A DNA stretch of 64,000 nucleotides from Nymphaea colorata (Eukaryota > Streptophyta > Magnoliopsida > Nymphaeales > Nymphaeaceae): positions 22,834,131 to 22,898,130 of the forward strand of contig NC_045140.1 in NCBI RefSeq assembly GCF_008831285.2, given 5' to 3'. A program made the position numbers and the translations under genes. This document shows, one piece after another, positions 1 through 11,041 of the stretch. A model generated the notes under the pieces. The model saw only the letters and a list, made by a program, of their open reading frames with translations, was not told the origin of the DNA and did not search any database. Numbering within the stretch: position 1 is the first letter of the stretch; every line of letters begins with the position of its first letter.

Positions 1-2852
1 CGTCACCACATAGAGGTGATCCTGTCTGGGCTGTGTGGCCGATGGGTGGTGCATGGCTTTGCACTCATCTCTGGGAGCATTATGCTTTCTCCATGGACAA
101 GGTTAGGCTCGCTGTTTTTGTAGATGTATCTCAAATAGCTGCTTACTTTCTTGGCATCTTTCCACAGTCACAAACTCGTATTTATTTTAAGTATTAAGTA
201 GAACTTCATAGAAAAAATTAATAGTAAAATGTTTTCAGTAGTTTACCTTAATCACGCATGCTCGGGAACTAAAATAAGTGGCACTTTCCCTGATTATATG
301 GGCATGTTTGATTGCATCAACACAATGAAATCTTGGAGATTTTGCAGTCTCCTGTTTGCCACACTCTTCTTGCAAGGTATTTCATCTCAACAAGGCCGTT
401 GACTTTACTGGGCTTCTAGCTTAAAGCATTCATTTTCTTAATCTTCAATACATATGTTTTTCTTTACTCTCAAATTTGTCACATTTTGTGTCTCAAATTG
501 CAAACAGAGGTACTCTGAATAGAGATAGTTGGAATATATAACCTAGGCAAGACTGGTAGAAACTGTAAGAAATTCATTCAATAATTTTAATGATGTTTCA
601 TTACCATGCATTTATTGCCTTGCTTGTTTAAGATAAAAAAACATGAACTAGGGATCTCAAAGATGATACAAAGCATCAACTGAATTTTTTGAGCATTATG
701 TTCATGAATCATGTTATTTATTTGTTATTTTATAGATAGTCTGTCAAATCATTATCTTTATCAGTCATTTTTAGAAAATGAAGCATACCCACTCTTAGAA
801 GGTTGTGCAACATTTCTGCTGGAATGGCTAGTAGATGGGCCAAGGGGATATCTTGAAACTAATCCCTCAACATCTCCAGAGCATAGTTTCATTTCTCCTG
901 ATGGTAAAGAAGCAGGATTGAGCTATTCATGTGCAATGGACATGGCAATTATAAGAGAGATTTTTTCTGCAATTATATCAGCTGCAGAGGTACTATAGCT
1001 TGCACTGAAATTCCATTGTTCTTATGTGCTGCTATTTAGCATAGAAAATGTCTTTTCTGCGTAGTGATATTTTGGAGTCCCATTGTTAGGTCCTGGGAAG
1101 AAGTGAGCAGAGTCTTGTTAAAAGGGTTAGGGAAGCAATGTTGAAGCTTCCTCCACCAAAAATTGCGAGAGATGGTTCCATTATGGAATGGGTAAGGGAA
1201 ATAAAGCATTTCATTTTACTCATGTTTCCCCCTTTTTTTTCTTACATTTAGATATAGAAGTCCATGGAGGACAACATGAGAATAAGTGGTGCTCAGAATT
1301 TTACCTTGTTTGAAATTTGTCAGGCTCAAGACTTCCAGGACCCAGAGGTACACCATAGGCATTTATCTCATCTATTTGGCCTTTTCCCAGGTCACACGAT
1401 CTCTCTAGAGAAAATCCAGAATTATGCAGAGCTGCTGTCAAGAGCCTTTATAAAAGAGGTTTTGGAAGGAAATTTACAAGGATTACTTCTTTTTTTGCTT
1501 TGCTATGTGAAGTATTATGATACTTGCAGTGAAGGTCAAGTCTTATGTCAAGTTTTTGTCTAACATAGAGTATCTAATGTCTGTTTGATATAGTTAGATT
1601 TTCCAGAATTTTGTTACTTCGTGTTCGGTAATTGCTCTTGTTTCCAAATCACATTCATCTTATGCTTGTCGCTGGCTGATGCATTGATAATCTACCAATG
1701 TTTCTTTTCTTGTCCGTATCATACACTAGTATTAATTAGTAGAACTGCCATGCTAGTTGCTGCACTTTCACACAGCCGAAGTTCAGTTTATGGATAAAAG
1801 TAACTGCAAGAAAATGTAGAAAGATTGTAGAAATGTCAACATCCCACAATTGAATGATGAAAATCCATCCTCAAAAAGTTCGAAACTATAATGGATGCGT
1901 CATTGGATTCACTGTTTGTTGGTGTTGGCTGGTACATCTGAATAATCTTAAAAGTTCACACGGCAGGTGCTCTTCATACTGTAAGATGTGTTTGATTTTT
2001 TAGCTTTTTGGTTATGCTAGGATAATCATACTGATTATAGCATTTTATGTTATACAACGTTGGAACTCAGAAAATGATGGAGTCTGGGTTTATTGCACAG
2101 GTCTAGATTGATACGTTGAGGATACTAAAAAACTAACAAAAAATATTCTATATACTGGGAGAAAAGTGAAATAATGTACTTAAACATATGAAATCTTGGT
2201 CTACTCTAGCTCCAGTTATAATTTGATTTTGTCATCCACACTGGCAGGAGAAGATGGTCCAGGGTGGTCAAGTGCATGGAAAATGGCTTTATGGGCACGT
2301 CTACGAAACAGTGAACATGCATACAGAATGGTCAAAAAATTGATAAGCTTGGTTGATCCTGAGCATGAGCAGCAGTTCAAAGGCGGATTTTATGGCAACC
2401 TGTTTGCTGCACATCCCCCTTTTCAAATTGATGCCAACTTTGGGTAAAGCTTCTATCTCCCCTGGGCTGGATGTATGTGCAATTTTAGCTTGTCTAGCCT
2501 TTGCAGAAGACAGCTTTTTCTTATGGATACAGTATCTGATCGTAGATTTACAGCAGCAGTGGCAGAAATGCTGGTTCAGAGTACTGAATTTGACCTATTT
2601 TTGCTACCTGCACTCCCAAGAGAAAAATGGAGCAATGGGCATGTCCGAGGACTCATGGCACGGGGAGGGGTGACAGTTGAACTCTCCTGGAAAGAAGGTG
2701 AACTTCATGAAGCGACTTTCAGGGTGGAGAAGCTTGATGTCTCCAAAAGGTTGTATTACCACGGAGCAGTGGCCACCGCAACGTTCCGCTCAGGCCTTTC
2801 TTATACATTCAATAAGGAACTAAAATGCATCAACTCAGTTCCTTACCGTTAG
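1..2852 (+). CDS. FUC95A: GH95 alpha-L-fucosidase (FUC95A-like), 3' part, frameshifted
   Basis: Glycoside hydrolase family 95 enzyme; plant members are apoplastic alpha-1,2-fucosidases that trim fucose from xyloglucan and other cell-wall glycans. Six exons are visible: 1-101, 765-989, 1090-1191, 1324-1458, 2248-2443 and 2546-2852, all with GT..AG borders. The N-terminal half lies left of the window. Conserved blocks in order are [101 protein letters not shown] and [11 protein letters not shown] expect catalytic acidic residues in the SPEH and IDANFG blocks, by family knowledge. Exon junction phases agree except at exon 4: read from its start it ends in phase 0, but the next exon needs one carried base. 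The last part of exon 4 reads [11 protein letters not shown], the expected family sequence, in the shifted frame. So about one base is missing near 1414-1418. This is either a pseudogenising mutation or an assembly error. Family assignment is firm; whether the gene works is open. Confidence 0.9.
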
Positions 2853-4090
2853 CTTGGCCCACCAACATCAGGTCTAAGTCTCTGAGGTGTCGTTTAATTG
2901 CATCACGCAGTACAGAAGAACACTCTGTCAGGAACACTTTTTCGTGAATCAGAGCATTCCATTGCGCTTTTGTTTAAATTCACTCAACTGGTGTTTGATT
3001 CACATGGAGGACTTGTCTGATGTTGGATTCACATGAATATTAATGTTTGGACATAGTGTCTTGTGTTTGATTCATGAAGAGGTGGGAAATCATTTCAAAT
3101 TTCACATACGCATAGCCTGTCATCCATGTTTATAAATTGTCATCAATTCATATAGCATGTAAAATGTATTCAGATATCCGTTGCCGAGATGTATATCCTA
3201 TATTATATATTCACATATCACATGAACGTCCATAATGCATTGAAGAAGTCACCTAGAAAGAGAGGGGGAGGAGGAAGGTTGTCGCTATCAAGTCCTTGAT
3301 ACAAATTCCTTTTCTAGGAGGGAGGGGCAGGTTTACGAGCTCTATATCTTGAGAGAGGAACAAAGCCGGTAGATTGGGGGGACAAGTACCAGCGATTGCA
3401 AGGCAATGAAAAAATTAAGGGTGAAAATAAGAATAGGAGAAGGAAAATGAAGAAGAATGGCGGAACTAATGAAAGAAGGCTTTAATACTTATGTGCTTCA
3501 AGGAAAATAGAAACGAAGTAGCTGGACGAAAAGGGATAGAACGAATATGTTGAAAATGAGAACAAGAATGGAAAATAACTAACGAAGAAAAAAGAGCTGG
3601 AAGAAGAAATTGAGACTATTCAAGTGCGGGTGAATTCTACAGCGACTGGTGGATCCTTGTACTCTTCCTTTTAAGCGAACATCTGCAACAACGAGATGTT
3701 AATAGCCTCAAAAGTAGTAAAACAGGAAGAAGAAGAAGAGGAAAGAGGATGATTCAGTAGAAAAAAAAAAGAAAGAAAGAAAGAAGAAGAAAAACAAAAA
3801 GGAGACTCGTCCGTGTTGGTCGATCACTTGCAATCACCAACAATGGTAAAGTTCCAGAAAGAGAAAAATGATATTTTTTTATCTTGATATGGAAAACTCA
3901 GTCACAAAACTAGGTGGACCACTTGCTTTTACTTTACAATGGTAGACTTGACACATAAATTGACTCTATAAAAAGTGAACGGTGTGCAGGACAACACTAA
4001 TTACGAGCCGTCTGTTCAATGGAATATTTGAGCTAACCATATTAATAGAATCAAGAGTCGGGAGGAGAGAGAACCTCCGGCGGACGGCGG
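2853..4090. other. Intergenic and 3' flank of the fucosidase gene
   Basis: Contains the 3'UTR of the fucosidase gene, with near-repeated phrases around tttgattcacatg at about 2990-3080. A purine-rich stretch rich in AAG and GAA follows at about 3400-3800. I see no convincing coding region. A TATA-like ctataaaaag sits at about 3966-3975, upstream of the GC-rich segment at 4.1 kb. Confidence 0.5.
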
Positions 4091-4115
4091 CGACTTGGCT
4101 AGGGTTTCGACTCAG

Positions 4116-4322
4116 ATGTCTCCGCCGCCACCCGAGGGACCGTGGGGGAGGGGAGGCGGCGAGGTGGACTTGGATGTCGGCGGAGCCTTTTCGCCATTGG
4201 GTTCAGCAGCTCGGGATGAGGGGAATGGTGGGTGTGCAAGGGCGGAGGTCAGGGTAACCCTGCTCCTCCGGGCTATGGGAATGACAACACAACTAAATTT
4301 GCATATGATTTTCAAACCCTAG
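4116..4322 (+). other. Possible first-exon fragment, 68-aa ORF, unrecognised
   Basis: A GC-rich island in AT-rich surroundings. It has the look of a plant gene start: a TATA-like box at about 3966, then a leader containing ctagggtttcg, common in plant 5'UTRs, then an ATG at 4116. The ORF encodes MSPPPPEGPWGRGGGEVDLD and continues with glycine- and alanine-rich sequence for 68 residues. No domain is recognisable and no downstream exon could be joined to it. It may be a captured or decayed gene fragment. Confidence 0.25.
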
Positions 4323-4409
4323 CCAAGTTTTTCCTAATCAACACTATTTGAGCTTTTCTGAAGTCGGAGCATTAGTTGCCATTAAAAAAAAAAAAAAAAT
4401 CATATGCAA
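4299..4409. repeat. Perfect 14-bp inverted repeat flanking 83 bp
   Basis: ttgcatatgatttt at 4299-4312 is matched exactly in inverted orientation by aaaatcatatgcaa at 4396-4409. The right arm is preceded by an A-run. The structure could be a very small MITE-like element or a hairpin. I saw no clear target-site duplication. Confidence 0.5.
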
Positions 4410-5099
4410 CACTGAGAAATGGCAAGACGGCTCAAATTGCATGATGTTAGTTTACATGTTTTTATCAAAGAAAAAAACATAATAAACGACGAAGAGAGAA
4501 GAACCGAGAATGAAACTATTAAAACATTCTTGTGGAACCCCTCTCTTACTAATATATTTATGGGCTATGGCTGGTGATAAAGTATCGTTGTTTTGAAAAT
4601 ACCCTGCTCTCAATTAAGCCTGGGCATCGGGCTGACCTGACCGATGCTGCTGATAAGGAGTCGGGTTTGTGCCAACTCCTACCTGCAGTTTGGGCTCGAA
4701 CGGACACCCAAAACTTGAGTTGAGTCCAACCTGACTCAGCCTTACCCGGTTAAAATTTAAATGTATGTATTTTAATATAAAATAGTATATAATTATACTT
4801 AATTATAATAAAATATTATAATTATATATGAATCAATAAAATAATATCAAGAATATCTTATCGAACTAAATCAGGTTTAGTAGGCTGGCCTAGTCTTTTT
4901 TTTTGGGGCCCGAGTTGGGCTGAGTACTAGGTATTAGTGCGTACTCTTACTAAAGTGGTGAACTTGAGGTTATTTAAGGGCACCTCCACTTGAAAATGGC
5001 AAAAAATTTGTACAACTATATAATTTAAATCATATGCGATCTTATTTAAACCACATGAACAAATGAAATTGCAGATGAAGGTGTTTCAATATTTTGAAA

Positions 5100-5345
5100 G
5101 GCTAACCCATCGTTGGCGATTTGAGAAGAGGTAGAAATCGCCCTCCTCGGATTGCTTTGAGACTTGGATGAAAATTAGGACGTGCGTCAACCAAAATGCA
5201 GCACATTTATTGTTTGCAGTTCAAAAGAATAGCGTCCACATAAATGGAACCAACCCACCTATCAGTTATGCTGCAGCCCTTGGAGCAGGCTAACCCAATG
5301 TTGATTTAGTCGTCAATCCTACCAACTGTGCTACACCCCGGAAAG
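5100..5345 (-). mobile_element. tRNA-derived SINE-like copy
   Basis: Read on the minus strand, about 5305-5330 holds tagcacagttggtagg, which resembles a tRNA A box. Further on, ggttccatt near 5243-5251 resembles a decayed B box. The segment 5211-5251 closely matches 42311-42351 over about 41 bp (shared core tgtttgcagttca...a.aatagcg.cca). At the second site the corresponding position is a clean B box, ggttcgatcc. Two diverged copies in the same orientation argue for a dispersed SINE family. The limits are approximate. Confidence 0.45.
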
Positions 5346-8300
5346 AAATAAGTTAACCCACCGTTGATTTGGATCTCAACGTAAGGCATGAGGTGCGCCA
5401 CTTACCATGGTCATTTACCAGCAGCCATAGGTGAAATCGTTGTTGTTTTGTTCGTTCTCATCTGCCCAGCGACTGAAAAAGTTAATATCTTCGACCAGTC
5501 ATGAACTAAAAATGTCCTGCTTCCTTCCTGTCAGCGTCTCCTTTTAACTTCTTAGTCGTTTAATTTCTGTTGGTGACTTCTCACTTTTTCCTTTTTTTTT
5601 TCTTTTTTACATCTTCAACAAAGACTTAAAATAACTTAGACCTATGATGAGCCAATAGTTTTGTTTTCTCCTTTGATTGTAAATTTCACTTGTGTGATTC
5701 TTAGAAGTTACCATTGCGCATGGCTACAAGTTTACCATGAACCTTGCAATTCTCTTGCCATGGAATTCAAAGACCCTTAGTTAAGGCGATAGGCCAAAGA
5801 CTTTCAGGTCGAACATGTGTATTATAGCTGGTTGGGTTGATGTCGGTGCAATCAGATACTCTTACTTTGATTCCTGTAGGCATTATGCGTCCGCCCCAAT
5901 GAGGTGAGAGTGCCTTATTTGCTAGAGTGCCTTATTTGCTAACATACATACATTGAAGTCACACCAAGCACTAACATACTCGTGAACTCTAGGACAAAGG
6001 GGACGGGGTGCTTGATTATTGACTCAGCCTACATGGTCCCCATCTGTCTCAGGCGAGCTACCCTGTGTCTCAGCATGTTCAAGTTGATCCGCACTGGACC
6101 AAACACCAGATGGGGAGCCAAGGCTCACTTGGGCCCTAGCCCTACCTCATTTTTTTTAGAAAATTTACATGTAAATTTTGAAAAATTTTGTTTGTTTTAT
6201 ATTAAAATTTTAAAAAATGATATTTCGACTTAATCAAAATTTAAAAACTTTAATTCAGTCTGCCTCATGAAAATTTTTTGACTCTGCCCCTACAATGGAC
6301 AGTCTTGACAGGTAATATCTCGTTTCAATTGGCAGAGCCAGCCATCAGATAGAAACATGTTATAACTCCATTAAATGGTGGCATTTACTCATTACAAGGA
6401 CCTTTGAACCACACTGAAGCCCGGTTTCGAGCATAGGGGCATTGCCTAAAATGAGCCACCGATCTCATTCAATGCGCTGACCATTCTTTGGTACCAATCA
6501 ATCGGAATATTTAATTTGATAATCCGCAACCATGGTCTGATTCGGGATTTAATATCTTCATGAAGAAATGGGAAAAAGTCCTTGAAGTAATTCTGGTGAC
6601 CAAAAGTCCTCTGATCTACAAGAATGAAAAGTGGACTTGTATGGGCAGTTGCCCACATGAACCATACATAATTTATTTTGCTAACATATAACTTAGTTTA
6701 TTATACATTGGTACCTCTAAAGGCTTCAGTTGTAAGGTTTCATATATTAGTGTTCCTCGGCTACAAACTTTTGATGTTTGCTGGATATCAAATTTTATTA
6801 GATATTTGAATTGAAAAGCAAAGCTAAAATTAATCAATTTTGATAATGCCCTTCTTTCTTCGAAATCGGAAACCACGTCTAGATGCAGTGGGTGAGATAA
6901 ATATCTGTCGCGGCGATGGCTACATGAACTTGAACCAGACCTTGACATCCCTATTTTGGCAGTGCGACTGATATTCACTGAGCGACCATGTTCGATGAAC
7001 ATAACAAGTTGTATGTTAAGACTCCTAAAACGAGATTACGTGTTAGGGGCCTGAAAAGACAAAAACCAAAGACCCCAGTCTATAGAAGCAAAAATGTTAG
7101 TAAAAAAAAAAAAAAAAAAATCTTCCTATAAAAATATGAAAATGCTCATTTGGTGAAGTAATGTCATACGGCTCTCGTGTTAGGTTAGCCACCTAACACG
7201 GGAAATCAGCCTCGATTCTCTGCAACTGGGTTGGGTTGGTGGCAGAGGCGGAAGTAGGTGTTGGTAATTGCCCACACACACCCACAAAAAGTTTTTTTTT
7301 TTATATTAAAAATTTATGACAGTTTTTCTTATTTATATATAAACCCTCATTTACATACAAGTGCTTCTTTAAAATTTAAAATTATCTAATTAGTGTCTCT
7401 TACTCAATCAAAATTTTCTAGCTCCATTCTTGGTTGCAGGGGCGGAGGGGGCGCCTACGCCGTGGCTCACCCCAATTAATTAAAAAAAATACATTATAAA
7501 AATTAAAAAAAATTGGTTGGGTAATGTATTTTTTATATTTGAATTTATTTGGTCCTATCCGAATAAGTTTGATGCCCTGCCCTTCTTTTCTTTTTTTTTT
7601 TAGGAAAAAATAATCTATTAAATAATGGATAAAGCTAGCAATTTAATGGTCATTTGGTTTGGGATCCAGTGAAAACTTATGTACAAGCTTACCAATTGGG
7701 ATCTCAATAGCAATTGTAGTTTTTTTTTTTGTTCTTGTCCTAGTAATCATTGAAGCATTTGGGGCCCGGACACGGTGTTCCACAGAATCAAACATTCTCG
7801 TGACGTTTCCTTTGACAGGAGTCACTCGATTTTGTCGGCATGATTCAATCGCGATTCCTATCAAAGGAAGCATAAGAAGAATGAACCATGAGTTTGATGG
7901 GAAAAAATTATATTTGCTTGACAAGAAAATCCACATCTTATTCATGTTTGATCTTTCAATTGCTGTAAGATCTTGGAGTTGCGCGGATACCTCTTGAGCA
8001 TCATCCATCATGCAAACATTGACAAAATTGACGGATTTTTTTGTCCTACCTTCGTTCTGTTCTTACTTCCAGATATCAGCGTTCACATTTTCTGGTAGTA
8101 GTCTTAATTTACACTACACAAGAAAATACATCATTGTCAATTTTTTTAAGTTGGTGCAAAGGTAAAGCTTAGCCCTTAATTTAAAAGTTTTCATTAAAAG
8201 GGAGGCCCGTAATAGGAAATCAGAAACATGAGGGTTAAATTTGATATTTTAACGGAAAGCTGATCCCTTTAATAAAAATTCTTTGATGTTTACAAACTTA

Positions 8301-8905
8301 TATTATTATTGGTAATTAATATAAAATGGTTATTTGTAAATTTCCTCATCGATTAAATAATAGAGGGCCGCGGTTTTAGATAAATTGCTGAAAGATCAGC
8401 TACTTGATTTTTTTTTTTTCCCTTTACCATCTTTAAAGGAATTGAATCGTTTGATGAGGACCATGCAAGTGGGTTGAATTCGATGCAGCTAAATAATTGA
8501 AAGTCAGAGAAAGATCAGATCCAGTGCTGCTAATAGTGACAAAAATCAATCCGATCTCACCCATTTGCATCCCTACTTGCAGCCTTTAAGTTTTAAAAGA
8601 AAGAAGGTGGATTTCTAGGAATAGAGGCAGCCACTCAATGAAAGATTCATCTCATTCTCGCAGAAGCGCAAGTTTCTGCCGTTTGGGTAAAGACCAGCAT
8701 TCATCTCATGGTTGCCGAATTTGCAACATTACACCAAGATGAAAGAAAAAGATGAGGGAAACCAAGAACCACGATGGTGATTAAAGAAATTGATGGTATG
8801 TCAAAGCAAAATCACAGTCGTTCTGTACACAATTAGTGAATGTTGCTGATTGACGACGCGAGGATCTTTCTCTGCTGAACCATTGACGAACCAGAAGTTC
8901 CGGAA
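5346..8905. other. Intergenic, AT-rich, no supported gene
   Basis: Contains poly-A and poly-T runs and two stretches resembling decayed repeats, at about 6130-6290 and 7235-7590, whose edges carry gggcgga-like or tgcccct-like sequence. A 122-codon ORF at 7643-8011 on the minus strand has a hydrophobic stretch, but the opposite strand is also open there and I recognise no family, so I do not call it a gene. Confidence 0.5.
7176..7200. repeat. Short perfect hairpin
   Basis: The 10-bp arms cgtgttaggt (7176-7185) and acctaacacg (7191-7200) flank a 5-base loop. A similar taacacg-type word occurs at about 7038-7046, so this may be the end of a decayed element. It has no link to a gene. Confidence 0.55.
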
Positions 8906-10867
8906 TCACCGAATGATCCACCGAGCACCTGTGCCAAGATTAGAAGTGGAAGGTGCTCTCACATTCAACTCTTCTAGATCTTCAGTTCTCGGTTCTGGTT
9001 TCACAGAAGATATGACCTCTAAGGTGGCTCCCCTCCTGACCTCCCCTAGTGTTGCACCAACAGGGGACTGCAGAGCTTCCTGGTGATTCACCGGTGGCGC
9101 TGGCAAGAAGACATTGCCTAGTCCGGATGCCATTGAAGGAAGAAGGGGAGCTGGCGACGCCAATGTTCGAGGGCCATTCCAGCCCAAGTTAATTGCTTTG
9201 CTTGGTGAGGGCTGCTCCATGCACCACCTCTTCCCCAGAAGCAGTTGGGAAGCACCGGGCTTCGTCTCGTATTCCCTTGATTCAAAATGATCGACGTCTG
9301 TGAAGGAGACGGTAGAAACTGAAGGTTGGGCCTGCCACTGCCCACTACCATGGTATTGTAAGGCAGGGGAGGAGTGAGGAATGGCCGCTGAACTGCAAAG
9401 ACGCCCGGTATGCTGTGCAGATAATTGAATTTCCTCTGTATGCTGATCACAAGGTTGAGATCTTCTGCAACCTGTTGGCGTTAGCAGCCAGGAATACAAA
9501 AGCAAAGGGCATTAGCAGTAGAACAACAATGTCCCGTTTGAAATTTCTTTATTCTTACGTTCAGATATTTAAGCTAAAGTAATCTGATCTTTCCTTCCCT
9601 CCTCAATCATTGAGTATCTATTAACTGATTTCTGATTGGTTAGGCCCTGCAATCCCTAGAACAAATGTAGTACGCCAAATTTTGTCCTTGTGATAAGCAA
9701 TGTGGTTCATGAGCTTTGAATTGCGACGAGTCGATTTGAACAAATTTGAATATGTTGCGGTAACTGTTATATATCTAGTCGTTCACGCCAACAGAAGGAA
9801 GTACCTTCTCTAAGGAGCCAAGTTGAACAACTCCTTCTCTTACCGCAACAAGGGCAATTGTCTGCAGTGTCCAAGATCAGAAAGGAAAAATGAATACTTG
9901 ACATGATGAGGAACCTTTCTCTTTTCTGCTTGCTCTGTTCGATTCTTTATTGAATTATACATACCTTTATGCCAGATCTGAATTGTGATTCCCATGCTCT
10001 AGGAAGCTGTTGCAAATTAAGCCAAATATTTGAATCAACACCCAAAAGACTAATAGTAATGACATGAAAAACAAGAGATGGGTTCCGCTTCTCTCACCGG
10101 ATCAACTGATGAGCTCCATGAATAAACACCGTGGGGTTCTTTTGTTGAAGAGCCATCTCTGTAAATATACTTGTGACCATAATCAGCAGCCACCTTCCCC
10201 ACCAGTCTACAACGGAGACAAAAAGACAGTATACAGAAATAAAGAAGCTGAATCCCAACAACTAACAAAATTATGGATCACCAACAAACAACAAGCTCAT
10301 TGAATAAGTTTCAAGCATTTAATGTTATAAGTAAGCACATTTAATGTTTGAGAGCCAACTAAACAAATTAAAATCAAGAAACAAAAAAGCATACCCTTCT
10401 CCATAGTTATAGACCTCATACGACAGCTTGAAGAAGATGCCGGCACCGAACTTTGTCGGGGATTCCCTCGAAGCTTGCTGGCATTGACGGAAGTTGCAGA
10501 AACCATCTTCCCAGAGGAGAATCCTAGAAAGCTTCAGTGGTTAAGTAGAAATATTGGCATGAGGAAAACGAGATTCATGGGCCGGAATTACCAGTTTCTT
10601 TTGTTTTCCTTGGATCGGTCGAGATTTCCACTGGAGTCCCATCTGCAACAAGGAAAACAATTAATCAAATAAAATCCTCTGTTGCAGAGAGCAATTTGAT
10701 CAGAGGCAAATGTACGCATAACTCGAGGCAAATTACTTTGGTGGTGGATAATTGCGGGGAAGAATCCTCCAGAATACGGCATACACCCACCGAGACTCCG
10801 GCCCACATAAGCTCCTAAGAGTACACTGCAACGCACAGTTGAGTAGCTGAAGGCTGCCACCCTCCAT
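8906..10867 (-). CDS. bHLH-MYC_N-domain transcription-factor-like protein (At1g60060 type, 'WNK-related')
   Basis: Seven exons on the minus strand: 10737-10867, 10592-10642, 10395-10523, 10098-10206, 9965-10006, 9805-9861 and a last exon starting at 9471. The ATG at 10867 gives MEGGSLQLLNCALQCTLRSLC. Next come the family signatures RWVYAVFWRILPRNYPPPKW, DRSKENKRNWILLWEDGFCN, EVYNYGEGLVGKVAAD, TIALVAVREGVVQLGSLEKV and SIQRKFNYLHSIPGVFAVQR. This is the N-terminal fold of MYC/LHW-type bHLH regulators, without a kinase domain despite the usual 'WNK-related' name. All junction phases agree through exon 7. After VQRPFL the frame used upstream ends at 9118 with an unlikely tail. The alternative frame stays open to 8906 and encodes KAINLGWNGPRTLASPAPLL, which looks like the true C-terminus of the family. 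This implies a one-base indel near 9350-9390, or a short unrecognised intron. Probably a nuclear regulator; targets unknown. Confidence 0.85.
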
Positions 10868-10979
10868 TGCCACTGTTGTGGCTTTCTTGCTCCTTCTGAT
10901 TCCTCCGCTTCTTTAGTATTGTTGGCACGCTCATCACATGAATCTCTGAATTGGGTATCCTTCCTTACTCTCTCTCTCT

Positions 10980-10982
<3 letters not shown>

Positions 10983-11015
<33 letters not shown>

Positions 11016-11041
11016 AGAGAGAGAGAGAAAGAGAGAGAGAG
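10983..11041. repeat. Compound (TA)n-(GA)n microsatellite in 5' region
   Basis: About 29 bp of TA repeat followed by GA-rich repeat. It lies 116-174 bp upstream of the ATG of the bHLH-MYC_N gene. A second (GA)n run lies at 11135-11156. On the transcribed minus strand these are CT-rich, as is common in plant leaders. Confidence 0.9.

Noticed and set aside
7643-8011. 122-codon minus-strand ORF with a hydrophobic stretch
   Set aside because: The opposite strand is also open for 112 codons, no family is recognisable and there is no splice or promoter context.
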